A DNA stretch of 64,000 bases, from NCBI GenBank assembly GCA_900110975.1, contig FOFK01000006.1, positions 102,616-166,615 on the forward strand. Reading direction: 5' to 3'. This document shows, in pieces, positions 18,199-26,951 of this stretch. The position numbers and the translations under genes were made by a program. Each line of letters starts with the position of its first letter. The first letter of the stretch is position 1. The notes under the pieces are model-generated. The model made no database searches, was not told where the DNA came from, and saw only the letters and a list, made by a program, of their open reading frames with translations. Origin of the DNA: Lachnospiraceae bacterium RM5. GTDB taxonomy: Bacteria; Bacillota; Clostridia; Lachnospirales; Lachnospiraceae.

Positions 18199-19083
18199 AT
18201 GGTTATAGTCTATACAATTGTATTTTTTTTCATAAATATAATTCTTTTAATATTCCCATTTAAAGAGAAAAAAGAATATATTTCCCGGCTTAAAAATATG
18301 GAGAAAAAGTATATTTTCATTCTTAATTTTTTTGGCGGAATTTCATTATTTATCATTATGTTTGTTAATAGAAAAATAAAGCAGCTTCCCTTATATAAAA
18401 TGAAAGATGGTATGGAAAAGATTAATTTAAAAACATTTGATAATAAAGATGTTATTGCAATACTTATTTACAGACTTTGTTTGTCTTTATTGGCATCTGA
18501 CATATGTTTGATTTTAGGTGTTTTCAGGGAGGATCTTAAATTTAAGTCTGTTCTTCTGGCTTTGATTTCAGGCGTGGTAGTTTTTATTTTATTTTTTAAT
18601 AATGATAAAAATATTCTTGATAAAAGAAAAGAAGAACTTGAGATGGATTATGTATCTATTGTAGAAAAAATAGCTATTCTACAGGAAGCTGGTTTAAGCA
18701 TTTTGCCTGCATTTGAAAGGATTTTAAAAGATTATGAGGAGGAGAAGGAATTTAAGTATGCGTATGAGGAAATAAAACTTTTAAAATATCGTATGGAAAA
18801 TGGAATGAGTGAAACCGAAAGCATATCGGTCTTTGGAAAGAGGTGTGGATTGTCTTCATATATAAAACTTGCAAATCTGCTAGAACAGAATATAAAAAAA
18901 GGAACAAAAGGTGTAAGCGTGATTTTACGTGGTGAAGTGTATGAAGCATATGAGAAAAGAAAGACTTTAATTAAGGCAAAAAGTGACAGGACATCAACAA
19001 AATTATTATTTCCTATGGGAATTCTTTTGGTGATATCCATGGCGATGGTTATGATTCCGGCGCTGATGTCATTTAAGTTGTGA
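18199..19083 (+). CDS. tadC: TadC-like pilus assembly membrane protein
   Basis: Second platform protein with a T2SSF domain, about 294 residues. N-terminal helices at about 1-20 and 38-55, further helices near 95-135, a cytosolic domain with VEKIAILQEAGLSILPAFER and the conserved ENGMSETESISVFGKRCG, and a final helix LLFPMGILLVISMAMVMIPA. Paralogue of the preceding gene, as usual for tadB/tadC pairs. The start is either the ATG at 18199 or the overlapping GTG at 18196. Confidence 0.82.
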   Translation: MVIVYTIVFFFINIILLIFPFKEKKEYISRLKNMEKKYIFILNFFGGISLFIIMFVNRKIKQLPLYKMKDGMEKINLKTFDNKDVIAILIYRLCLSLLASDICLILGVFREDLKFKSVLLALISGVVVFILFFNNDKNILDKRKEELEMDYVSIVEKIAILQEAGLSILPAFERILKDYEEEKEFKYAYEEIKLLKYRMENGMSETESISVFGKRCGLSSYIKLANLLEQNIKKGTKGVSVILRGEVYEAYEKRKTLIKAKSDRTSTKLLFPMGILLVISMAMVMIPALMSFKL

Positions 19084-19159
19084 TAAAAAAAGTTTGAAAA
19101 AATTTGGAAAAGTTTGGAAAAAGTTTGGAAGAATTATGAAAAAAAAGGAGAGTTTGCGT

Positions 19160-19366
19160 ATGAGAAAAATTAGAGATTTTTTGGAAATGATTTATTTAAA
19201 CATAGCAATTCTTATATTGGATTTAAAAATAAGATGGGAAGAAAGCAGTTTTAAAGAAAATAACGCAGGAGAGAAAGACGGTCTTATAGGAAATAATGCA
19301 GGGATGGGCGTTATAGAAGTTGTATTAATTACTCTCGAGAAGTACTTTATCTCTTATTCATTATAG
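19160..19366 (+). pseudogene. Flp-like pilin, 5' part, split by the mobile element
   Basis: Codons 1-57 (19160-19330) are the native pilin; the reading frame then runs 11 codons into the element and stops. The ATG has AAGGAG upstream. The native part ends with the processing site NNAG|MGVIEVVLI: a Gly followed by a mature N-terminus with Glu at +5, the classical prepilin peptidase rule. The hydrophobic segment is cut mid-way. The missing 33 codons are at 40524-40625 in the correct frame. The leader before the processing site is long (about 48 residues), which is unusual for Flp pilins. The organism probably cannot build this pilus while the element is in place. Confidence 0.9.
19331..19337 (+). 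other. Left attachment core of the mobile element (attL)
   Basis: ACTCTCG is the only sequence shared exactly at both junctions; the bases on either side differ. Seven bases fits the 6-8 bp strand-exchange region of tyrosine recombinases and the short core described for Tn554-type elements. Confidence 0.85.
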
Positions 19367-19373
19367 AATCTGT
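19364..19373 (+). other. Putative recombinase-binding motif, left end
   Basis: TAGAATCTGT lies 26 bp inside the left core and is repeated in the same orientation 45 bp inside the right core (40469-40478). Being at both ends, it is a candidate arm or core-flanking site for the recombinases. Confidence 0.4.
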
Positions 19374-19451
19374 AGAAAGAATATATCTATATGTCTGTAT
19401 CATATCCATCCTATCAATCAATATATCAGTATCAATAAGAAGGGGGCTTTA

Positions 19452-19769
19452 ATGTTTACCTATAGAGAGTTACATCTCATTGATAAAGGTTATTTCAAGG
19501 TACTTAGGTATCCTGTAGAGGATAACTTCATTGAGATTCAAAGTAAAAATACAAAGGATTCATGGATCATTCAAAAGAGGAATCCTGCTTATTCAGAATA
19601 TCCTATTATCCTGTATCATAAACATCCAGGTCAGAAATATTATCATAGGCATTGGCAGTGCTACAACGTATCACAATGCATCAGATCCATTAAATCCCAT
19701 GATGAATATTCCTTTTTAAGGAAGTGGAATGAACGTTTTATTAGACGTCCTAAATATAAGTGTGTGTAG
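19452..19769 (+). CDS. Small hypothetical protein at the element's left end
   Basis: 105 residues, basic, rich in Tyr, His and Lys, with HKHPGQKYYHRHWQCYN in the middle. There is no membrane segment and I see no recognisable domain. A strong ribosome binding site (AAGGGGGC) lies before the ATG, so it is probably a real gene. It is the only plus-strand gene at this end and converges on parR. A role in element maintenance is possible, but nothing in the sequence shows it. Confidence 0.6.
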   Translation: MFTYRELHLIDKGYFKVLRYPVEDNFIEIQSKNTKDSWIIQKRNPAYSEYPIILYHKHPGQKYYHRHWQCYNVSQCIRSIKSHDEYSFLRKWNERFIRRPKYKCV

Positions 19770-19806
19770 GGCTTTTATTTCTTAAATTCATGTTTTTGCT
19801 CCTTTA

Positions 19807-20160
19807 TTAAAACGATAGTATATCAGCCATTACATCACTGATATTTTCATCTGTAGCAGGTTCTGGGGTATCCCATGTTTCGGGACCGGAGGAAACACAA
19901 GAAGAAGGATTAGCCTCTGTAGTTCCCGAAACAATGGTGATGTTACCGCCAAGTCTAGCTACGATTTTGTCTGCTAGTTCATCAAGTGGCAGTTCGTTTG
20001 AGGAATGGTTGTTATGACGCTCTGCAAGTTCATACAGAGCTGTCACAACCATTTCATTGGCACTGCTAAAGCCGTATTCGGCATAGTTAGAAATTGCCTT
20101 TATTGCCACCTGATCTTTGTGTGTGTCATAGAATCTGATGGTTTTGGCAAAGGATTTCAT
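19807..20160 (-). CDS. ParR-like partner of the actin-like protein
   Basis: 117 residues. The N-terminal half (KTIRFYDTHKDQVAIKAISN, then GFSSANEMVVTALYEL) looks like a ribbon-helix-helix DNA-binding fold, as in ParR/StbB adaptors; the C-terminal half is acidic and low-complexity (EPATDENISDVMADILSF), suitable as an actin-binding tail. Its ATG overlaps the stop of the upstream actin gene by one base (TAATG), the usual parM-parR arrangement. It probably binds element DNA and links it to the filament. The assignment rests on size, layout and context. Confidence 0.65.
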   Translation of the reverse strand: MKSFAKTIRFYDTHKDQVAIKAISNYAEYGFSSANEMVVTALYELAERHNNHSSNELPLDELADKIVARLGGNITIVSGTTEANPSSCVSSGPETWDTPEPATDENISDVMADILSF

Positions 20161-21077
20161 TACTTTAATCCTCCGTTTCGAATCTGGTAGCGAATAAGGT
20201 CTTCATAACCTTTCGCATTGATATGAACATCATCGATTACAGTAGCTTTTGGATATTTCTCAGCATCAAGGAAGTTCTTAATGATTGTAGAACCACCACC
20301 GATAAAGATAAGCTGAGTTGTATCAAGGTTGAACTGTAAGGCACGAAGCTGCCCCATAATGTCTTCCACATAGGTTTTAAGGTCGTTCTGAATGACTGTA
20401 AGATACTTAGGTGGAAGATCAATGCTTGAACCGGTAATCATTACATCCTTAAGTAAGATTTCATCTGCTTCACCGTTAAACTGCTCTCTTAGGTGTTCAT
20501 TGATTTTGTGCATACATGTTATGGTTCCAAGAGAAAGGCTCTTGCAGTTACCAGCATCCGCTTTTCTCTCGCGGATAGGCATGATATCAATCGTCCAACT
20601 TCCAATGTCGATAACAACAGCAAGTCTGCTGAATTTGTTGATATAATTGACGATTCCGGCATAGCCCTGTGGATACACATTTATACTTAAAAGGTTGATG
20701 CTATAGGTTACATCTTCATACTTGAAAACAAGTTTACGATTGCGCTTGTAGTAATCAAGCATAGGTTCTTTTTCTGCTCCCATACGTGTAAGTGGTACAC
20801 CTACACCAAGATGGATGTCTGCCTGAGTCATGCCCTGCATCTTAAGTTCTTCTGCGATAGCAGCTTCGGTAAGAACGAGCATGTCCTCATTGTTCATTTT
20901 AGATTCCTGAATGGTAATCTTAGGATTGCCAACTGAATAGAATCCCTCATTTGTTTCAACCACCATGCTTGAAATAGGTGGCTTTGTGGAATGCTTAATC
21001 ACTCCACTAGAAAATACTTTGTGTGATGTCTTTGTGTTACCAAATCCAACGTCTACTCCAATAATTAATTCACTCAT
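20160..21077 (-). CDS. ParM-like actin family ATPase
   Basis: 305 residues with all three actin nucleotide motifs: phosphate-1 IIGVDVGFGNTKTSH at the N-terminus, phosphate-2 LAVVIDIGSWTIDIMPI near residue 155, and the adenosine motif LIFIGGGSTIIKNF near 265. This is the ParM/Alp-type fold of plasmid segregation proteins. It is the sixth gene of a minus-strand operon that begins with the recombinases, 18 bp after the DUF6262 gene. With the ParR-like protein it could segregate or stabilise the excised circle. Ribosome binding site AGAGAGGATTTT precedes the ATG. Confidence 0.85.
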   Translation of the reverse strand: MSELIIGVDVGFGNTKTSHKVFSSGVIKHSTKPPISSMVVETNEGFYSVGNPKITIQESKMNNEDMLVLTEAAIAEELKMQGMTQADIHLGVGVPLTRMGAEKEPMLDYYKRNRKLVFKYEDVTYSINLLSINVYPQGYAGIVNYINKFSRLAVVIDIGSWTIDIMPIRERKADAGNCKSLSLGTITCMHKINEHLREQFNGEADEILLKDVMITGSSIDLPPKYLTVIQNDLKTYVEDIMGQLRALQFNLDTTQLIFIGGGSTIIKNFLDAEKYPKATVIDDVHINAKGYEDLIRYQIRNGGLK

Positions 21078-21095
21078 TTTAAAATCCTCTCTTTC

Positions 21096-21473
21096 TTATA
21101 AATTATTAACTAGGTCAAATTCTGAAGAGCTTTTCTTTTCTAGCTCAGCAGTTAATGTTTCAATGTTCTTTTCTAAAGAAATAATCTTTAGTTTTAGTAA
21201 CTCGTTTTCTCGTCTGGTAGCTTTTAAAAGAGACTCTTCTTTTCTGTTAATAAAGACTTTTCCGATTTGTAAGGTGATAGCATTTGTAAGTGCTTCGTGA
21301 ACATCTTTATTTTTGTAGAAGTAGTCTCTAGAAAAGCCAGTGCGTCTTACAAGTTCTGCGACAGTGACTTTTTCGCCATCCTCAACCATTTCCGAAATTG
21401 TGGTAAGGGAAAGGTTTAGCATAGCTTCAGATCTGTCGTGATTGCTTTTTACCATGTTTGTGTAGTTTGCCAT
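21096..21473 (-). CDS. DUF6262 / TnpC-like transposition accessory protein
   Basis: 125 residues from the ATG at 21473 (GGAGG nine bases upstream; a TTG nine bases earlier overlaps that site). N-terminal helix-turn-helix like region (KVTVAELVRRTGFSRDYFYKN), then a coiled coil (ENELLKLKIISLEKNIETL). Tn554 TnpC has the same length and the same layout and modulates transposition orientation and efficiency. The start overlaps the upstream recombinase stop by one base (TAATG). Confidence 0.75.
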   Translation of the reverse strand: MANYTNMVKSNHDRSEAMLNLSLTTISEMVEDGEKVTVAELVRRTGFSRDYFYKNKDVHEALTNAITLQIGKVFINRKEESLLKATRRENELLKLKIISLEKNIETLTAELEKKSSSEFDLVNNL

Positions 21474-23362
21474 TAGTTCCAACCTCCTTTGTATTTATTA
21501 ATGGTTTTGTCCTTTTCTTCTCTAAGTTTTTTAGTGCCTTCAGCAAGGACTTTACTTGTCATTCTGCGGTAGTGCTTAACAGATGAAGTATTGGCATGTC
21601 CAAGTAATTTGGCGATAATAGAATCATCAAGTCCCATATCACAAAGTCTTTTTCCATAAGTCTTTCTGAAAAGATGAGTACTTACAGTAAAGAGTTCTCC
21701 GTGGTCATCACGTAAGTCGTTTTCAATAATCATGCACTGTACTCGGTAATACATTGCTCCATAGGTCATAGGGTTATCTGGATTATTGTCGTCAACAAAG
21801 ATATAATCTCGTGGACCGTAATGTGATGTTGTGTAAGCGATGGCGCTTTCAATAAGGTTTTTAATGTCATCGTTAATAGGCTTTCGATAACTTCTGTTAA
21901 CCTTGGCCTGGTGAATGGTGATGTATAAGTGTCCGTTTTCATCTTCTCTAATACAATCCGTTCTTAAGGTAAGTGTCTCAGAGATTCTGCAACCTAAGAT
22001 TTCATGAAGAATCATTAATCGTCCGGTCTGAGGATCTAGAGTTTTAAATCCTCTATTTAAAGTTTCAAGCTCGCTATCCGTATAAAATCGAAAGACTGGA
22101 ATATTGTTCTTTGGAATATCTTCAGGGAAGAATAATTTCGTAAGAGAATATTCATCTATTACAAGACCTATGGTGGCTAATATAATCTTTAGAGATATAA
22201 GCTCTGAGCGATAGTTCTTGCGTCTAGTATCTTCCGTATTTAGGTAAATCAAGTAAGATTCAATTACCTCTCGATCAATTTCGGCAAAGGATTCTATTTG
22301 TGGGTAATCCCTTGCAAGATATTCGGTGAAAACATTAATTACATGTACATCATTTACTGCTGTTCTTGCAGAAACTTCCTTGAGACGAAAGAGAATAGCT
22401 TTCTTTGTTTCAGCTTTCATTTTGTCTTGAAGGATGTTCTCAAAATTGATGCTAGCAATTGTGTTAACCGGAGGACGCCTGACGGGAAAATCAAGCCTAT
22501 CCAATATCCATATATCATCCTCAAAATGGAATAATCCGTCATCATAGGTAAAGTAAGAAAGGATGGTTTTTAGGTACTTAAAAAACGGATGTATCTTTGT
22601 TTCTGGATGTAACTTGTTTCTCTTATTACTGGTAATGGTTAAAGGTATCTGATGCTTCATAGCCCAAATTTTATATTTTCTAATACAGCTATCTTTGTCT
22701 AAGTCATATAAAGACTTGATGGATGGATAGGTATCGCATAAAAAGTCAGCTATGTGGCCAAAGCATCGTCTTTCATTGGTAATACTGGTAAATGATAATT
22801 CCTTTCCCCTTGCAGTAATGAATTCTCGAAATTCTTCTATTAAGGAGGACGGCAATACATTTAAGTTGAAGAAGTACTCCGGATGATAATGTGCGGAGGT
22901 TTGCTTCTTCTTTGGAATGTCTTTGTAGCAGTCAAGGTCTCTATAGAAGATGAAATTGTCCTTAGGTAAGCAATAAAAATGTGCTTGGCTTATGTAGCGA
23001 ATAGCAGGATGCAAGACAAAACCATCTATCTGCTTTCTTCTAGGATTAATGTTTTTGTCATGGAGAAAGCCAATCATTCTTGCAGTAGCTGCTTCAACAT
23101 CAAGGTCTAACATAGATTCAAGATCCGGATAACAAGTGGTTATGAATTCAGCAAAGAGCATGTAGCTTCTACGGTCTATGTAAAGACTTAAAAAGGTTAG
23201 CGTGTTCCCTCGCTCTAAGATAAAAGGAGCTAACTGTTCTTGAAGAGAAAGTGTTGGAAGTAGGCTTAAATCAAAGCCATACTCCGGTTTGTAGTAGTCG
23301 GATTTTAAGTCTTTTTCCGTTAGGTGCTTATAGCTGTTAAATTCTTTAAATTTTAGTTCCAT
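21473..23362 (-). CDS. Large tyrosine recombinase (third of trio, TnpB-like)
   Basis: 629 residues. The C-terminal about 200 residues are an integrase catalytic domain with the full set of active residues: Arg in EILGCRISETL, Lys in IHQAKVNRSYRK, HLFRKT, GHANTSS, and the nucleophile Tyr in VKHYRRM. The long N-terminal half (about 400 residues) is the DNA-binding and assembly region of the large TnpB class. It overlaps the previous recombinase gene by 10 bp and belongs to the same operon. It acts on DNA at the element ends. Confidence 0.88.
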   Translation of the reverse strand: MELKFKEFNSYKHLTEKDLKSDYYKPEYGFDLSLLPTLSLQEQLAPFILERGNTLTFLSLYIDRRSYMLFAEFITTCYPDLESMLDLDVEAATARMIGFLHDKNINPRRKQIDGFVLHPAIRYISQAHFYCLPKDNFIFYRDLDCYKDIPKKKQTSAHYHPEYFFNLNVLPSSLIEEFREFITARGKELSFTSITNERRCFGHIADFLCDTYPSIKSLYDLDKDSCIRKYKIWAMKHQIPLTITSNKRNKLHPETKIHPFFKYLKTILSYFTYDDGLFHFEDDIWILDRLDFPVRRPPVNTIASINFENILQDKMKAETKKAILFRLKEVSARTAVNDVHVINVFTEYLARDYPQIESFAEIDREVIESYLIYLNTEDTRRKNYRSELISLKIILATIGLVIDEYSLTKLFFPEDIPKNNIPVFRFYTDSELETLNRGFKTLDPQTGRLMILHEILGCRISETLTLRTDCIREDENGHLYITIHQAKVNRSYRKPINDDIKNLIESAIAYTTSHYGPRDYIFVDDNNPDNPMTYGAMYYRVQCMIIENDLRDDHGELFTVSTHLFRKTYGKRLCDMGLDDSIIAKLLGHANTSSVKHYRRMTSKVLAEGTKKLREEKDKTINKYKGGWN

Positions 23363-25269
23363 TGAATGTCCTCCTTATTTTTGGTAGCGAAGTATTCTTC
23401 GTTTAATTTGTCTATCTTATTTGGTAGATGGTCGATGTAGTGCTTGGTCATGTCTTCGCTAGAGTGTCCTAAGTATTCTCTGATGCACTGAATATTGGCG
23501 CCATCGTTGTAAAGCTCCGTGGCAAGTGTGTGTCTGTACCCATGGGGTTTGAACTTATAGGTTTCAGATATTCCATACTTGTCAAAGAGAATATTCATCT
23601 GCTTTCTGAAGGTTCCGGAGCGGTAAGGCCCAGTGGTATGTGGAGCCTTAAAAACATATTCATCGGGTGCGATGTTGTTTCGTTTGATGTATTCTGTCAT
23701 CAGGTCGTAAAGTTCTGTTGGTATAGGGATTCGCTTTTCTCTTTTGGCTTTGTTCTGATAGATCAAAAACCAAGCGGTTGAGCCATCAAAGAGGTAAGCA
23801 TTTCCTTTTATTGCGCAGACTTCATTTACACGAATACCTAAACACCAAAGATTTAAAAACATTAATCGAAGCTCCTCAGGGAAGTATCCCAGTACCTCGA
23901 AAACTTTTCTTTGATCTTCCTTTGAAACGGAAATGTCGTTGTGTTTGTAAACCTCAAATCCTCTGTATTTTTCAAAGTGAAATCTAAGAGGCTGTATACA
24001 TTCTTTTGCTTCTAAGTAGTAAATGAATTTAGAAATCTCACCTAGGTGCGAATTTATAGTTGCAACACGGACATCTTTTCTTTGCAAGTAATTGATGTAG
24101 TTTTCAAGGTCTGCCTTTGTAAGCTTAGTAAGGTAAATGCCATTTTCATCGAAGTAGAAAAGCATTCGCTTTACATTGTTATAAATCATGTAAATAGATG
24201 TAATTGAAAGTCTCTGAGAAAGACCAAGTAGGTATTTCATGTAGTCTTTCAGTAAATCAAGGTTTTCTGTTATTTCAACATCATCAAAGTAGAATGCTTC
24301 ACGTGGATTTGAAGGATTTACTCTTCCTTCTGTAAAGGAAAAGCGCTCTAAAAACCAAGCGGATGCATCCCAATCAATTGATGGAGCATTTAAAAATGTA
24401 AACTTTCGTATTCGCTTAAATGCAGCTCTAGAACATGTGGTGCTCTTTATTGGTAATGTATTTAAGTACTCTATAAATCCTTCTACTTCAGCATTTGTAA
24501 CCTTTGAAATATCATCAATTTCATGCTCAACGCAGTATTTGTATAAGTACCAAAGCGGAGTAATACGATTCTGAAGAAGCATATGTGTAGTTACTTTGTC
24601 TCCGTCTTCAAGGTCGTATTTTAGTAATGCAAATACCTGACGCTTTAAAACCTCAGAAACATTGAGCGAAAAATCAAAGAAAAGCGGTTCCTTTACCTGT
24701 GTATATTCAAACTGCTTTGCAATTGCGATGTTTGGATGATATGTAAGGTAAATAAGCTTGTTCTCATAACGAAGTACATGTGGATGTAAATCATTCATTG
24801 ACTGCTCAATGGCATATAGCTTTGCTCTATCGATGATCTTTATATATTCGATTCGCTTTGCTACAAAGGTGTTTGATATGTAGCGTTCAAACTCTACTCT
24901 GTCGACTGCATCAATATCAGCTAAGTCGGTGATGTTTCGTAATGCTAAGAAGAACTCCAGCTTGTTTCGCTTGGCTCTGTCCTTGATGACTTCTTTTAAC
25001 TCAGGAAAAGACTTTCCTCTTAAGCGGATTATCATTTCAAGAGCTGATGCAAAGTGAGATTTCTGAGTATCTGTAATTGTTGTGCAAGTCAAAACCATGT
25101 TGTAGAAATCAATTGCAGTATCAAGGTCTACGTCATCTAAGGAAGTTATTCTTCGGCTTAGTAGGAAGCTCTCAATTAAATCAATACCGGTGGCTTCTTT
25201 GTATCCAGTGCTAATGATTTCCTCATGGACGTAAGAATATTCAATTTGTGCTATTTTCAGTGCGCCCAT
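23353..25269 (-). CDS. Large tyrosine recombinase (second of trio, TnpB-like)
   Basis: 638 residues, nearly the size of Tn554 TnpB. Catalytic residues: Arg in LWCLGIRVNEV, Lys in YQNKAKREKRI, HGYRHT, LGHSSEDM, and Tyr in MTKHYIDH. The sequence is clearly different from its neighbour, so this is no recent duplication. The GTG/ATG region at the start reads MGALKIAQIEYSY with AAGGAGAT upstream. A 143-bp gap with a predicted RNA structure separates it from the first recombinase. Confidence 0.88.
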   Translation of the reverse strand: MGALKIAQIEYSYVHEEIISTGYKEATGIDLIESFLLSRRITSLDDVDLDTAIDFYNMVLTCTTITDTQKSHFASALEMIIRLRGKSFPELKEVIKDRAKRNKLEFFLALRNITDLADIDAVDRVEFERYISNTFVAKRIEYIKIIDRAKLYAIEQSMNDLHPHVLRYENKLIYLTYHPNIAIAKQFEYTQVKEPLFFDFSLNVSEVLKRQVFALLKYDLEDGDKVTTHMLLQNRITPLWYLYKYCVEHEIDDISKVTNAEVEGFIEYLNTLPIKSTTCSRAAFKRIRKFTFLNAPSIDWDASAWFLERFSFTEGRVNPSNPREAFYFDDVEITENLDLLKDYMKYLLGLSQRLSITSIYMIYNNVKRMLFYFDENGIYLTKLTKADLENYINYLQRKDVRVATINSHLGEISKFIYYLEAKECIQPLRFHFEKYRGFEVYKHNDISVSKEDQRKVFEVLGYFPEELRLMFLNLWCLGIRVNEVCAIKGNAYLFDGSTAWFLIYQNKAKREKRIPIPTELYDLMTEYIKRNNIAPDEYVFKAPHTTGPYRSGTFRKQMNILFDKYGISETYKFKPHGYRHTLATELYNDGANIQCIREYLGHSSEDMTKHYIDHLPNKIDKLNEEYFATKNKEDIQWN

Positions 25270-25298
25270 AAGGCAATCTCCTTTCGTGTAATGTTTTT

Positions 25299-25418
25299 CT
25301 TTAGGATGCTTAGCTACTACTCTTGGCTGTAAGAGAATCTGTCAAGCCGGGGTAAAAATATCAGTAGGTAGGCTTTACAGATGAACGAAAGCCATATCAT
25401 AAGTGCGGCATCCTAAAG
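25299..25418 (-). ncRNA. Predicted structured RNA between two recombinase genes
   Basis: CTTTAGGATGC (25299-25309) and GCATCCTAAAG (25408-25418) form a perfect 11-bp closing stem around about 98 nt. Inside, GGCTTT/AAAGCC makes one hairpin, CTACT/AGTAG a second stem, and GGCT/AGCC a third, giving a multi-branched fold. One arm of the closing stem contains the stop codon of the upstream recombinase gene. It could be a translational or processing control between the first and second recombinases, or a cis-acting RNA. No known riboswitch class is recognised. Confidence 0.4.
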
Positions 25419-26525
25419 GAAGTCGTTAATGTCGACAAACTTCATAGATTCAACAAAGTAGTTGTCGTTTGCTTCGGCAAGTTCGTCATCTTCAACATTT
25501 AAGTAGGCTTCTGTAGTAGCAATGTTTTTGTGCCCTAAAGAAGTTGAAATCTGTGCCATGTCCCAACCAGCTTTTCTACGCTCGTTAGCAAAGTAGTGTC
25601 TAAGCATATGGGAATGTCCGCTAATACCACATCGCTTTTCTAGTCTTTCAAATAGGGAATTTACTCCACTTAAGGTAAGGGGCTTTCCCTTGGAAGGACC
25701 GCTTTCAGAAACAAATAAGTAATCTGTGTTTTTGCGAAGCTCAGTCGTATCAGTTAAATAAATCATGAGAAGATCAAATGTAGAGTTTGAAACTCTTGCT
25801 CCACGTTCTTCTGCATATTTCGCATAAGCTCCGTTTGGGTTTGTTTCTCTGTAGCGAACAAATACTTTCTTGTTTTCAAAATCAATGTCTGTCGTATATT
25901 TAATTCCTAAGATTTCACCGATACGAAAACCGGTTTCTTCTAAAAGAAGAAGTAAAAGCTTGTCTCTTTTGGTTCGAGCAGATGAAATCAAAGTGTGTAA
26001 ATCATCTTCTGTAATACTCTTTGCATGGTGTTCTTCTCTGGGAAGATAACCATGAAAAGTCTTTACTGTCTTTGCATACCGAAGTCCAATGGAGTTGGTA
26101 TATACAAAGGTGGAATCTCTAAGTACCTTAAGTGCAGTGCCGTTGTCATATTCGAGGATTACGAAATCGTAAAAATCGAAGATGCTTCTTAAGTAGTCGT
26201 TTGCTGTGTTGTTGTCAGGACATTTGCCTGATGCAGTATGTCTGCCTGCTCTTATAAAGTGTAGGTAGCTTGTGAAATGCTCCTGCTGTTCAAAAGCGGA
26301 AAGCTCTAGCACTTTGTTAACGGTAAGCTTGTTGTCTTCAAGGTAGTTAAGATACCAGGTAAGCTTTAGTGCTATGTTCTTTAAAGTCTTTTTCTTTCTG
26401 CCAAGATTCTTTTTGTATTTCAGATACTTGGTAGGAAGAGGAACAATTGAGTTGTTGGAAGTGTCGCGGATGATAAAGTACACGATTGTTCCATTAGAAA
26501 CTGAATCAACGATGTATTTGTTCAA
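25413..26525 (-). CDS. Tyrosine recombinase (first of trio, TnpA-like)
   Basis: 370 residues, close to Tn554 TnpA (about 360). N-terminal SAM-like domain (about 35-130), then the catalytic domain: Arg in LEETGFRIGEIL, HSHMLRHYFANE, SLGHKNIATTEAYLNV with the Tyr nucleophile. The start codon is TTG, six bases after GGAGGTGA; an in-frame stop lies just upstream and there is no alternative ATG. It lies directly after the small Xis-like gene. Confidence 0.88.
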   Translation of the reverse strand: MNKYIVDSVSNGTIVYFIIRDTSNNSIVPLPTKYLKYKKNLGRKKKTLKNIALKLTWYLNYLEDNKLTVNKVLELSAFEQQEHFTSYLHFIRAGRHTASGKCPDNNTANDYLRSIFDFYDFVILEYDNGTALKVLRDSTFVYTNSIGLRYAKTVKTFHGYLPREEHHAKSITEDDLHTLISSARTKRDKLLLLLLEETGFRIGEILGIKYTTDIDFENKKVFVRYRETNPNGAYAKYAEERGARVSNSTFDLLMIYLTDTTELRKNTDYLFVSESGPSKGKPLTLSGVNSLFERLEKRCGISGHSHMLRHYFANERRKAGWDMAQISTSLGHKNIATTEAYLNVEDDELAEANDNYFVESMKFVDINDFL

Positions 26526-26564
26526 TCCGCATCACCTCCCTTCTTTTCAATTGCAGATTTAAAC

Positions 26565-26792
26565 CTATTTAAAAGCTTCCTTAGGAACTGCCTCGCCAAA
26601 GTTTAGTGGAAGTGATTCCATCATGGCGGCAAGTCGATAACCAAAACAAAAATCCATAAGATCAATGTAGAGCTGACCATCACGTTCGGTTGTGATAAAG
26701 CCATGGTCTTCAGAAAAAGCGGATGCCTTTTCTGGTGTGGCATTGGTAAGCTCACAAAACTGCTTTGGTGTAACCCAAATGTGTCTAAGCAT
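26565..26792 (-). CDS. Small Xis-like DNA-binding protein
   Basis: 75 residues from the ATG at 26792, which has AAAGGAGGG eight bases upstream; longer readings upstream lack a ribosome binding site. The N-terminal segment WVTPKQFCELTNATPEKASAF has the look of a MerR/excisionase-type helix-turn-helix, then EDHGFITTERDGQLYID as the wing. It is the first gene of the recombinase operon, where a recombination directionality factor would be expected. Function is inferred from size and position. Confidence 0.55.
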   Translation of the reverse strand: MLRHIWVTPKQFCELTNATPEKASAFSEDHGFITTERDGQLYIDLMDFCFGYRLAAMMESLPLNFGEAVPKEAFK

Positions 26793-26827
26793 ATGTGTGC
26801 CCTCCTTTCTTAAAATTTGTATGTAAA

Positions 26828-26880
26828 CTCCAGTTGGAGTTGATACCAAAAGTTCTTAAGTGATATCACCTGCGGATATC
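26828..26880. promoter_or_regulatory. Palindromic operator cluster before the recombinase operon
   Basis: CTCCAGTTGGA (26830-26840, inside a larger AACTCC-AGTT-GGAGTT palindrome), GTGATATCAC (26860-26869) and GGATATCA (from 26874). The same three motifs in the same order lie at 40331-40415 upstream of the mobilization genes, so one regulator may control both operons. Confidence 0.5.
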
Positions 26881-26951
26881 ATGGAAGAAGTGGTAAGTGT
26901 GGATGCTGTATTAGGTAAGCATTTATAAGTGATTGCATCCGATTTACTTCT

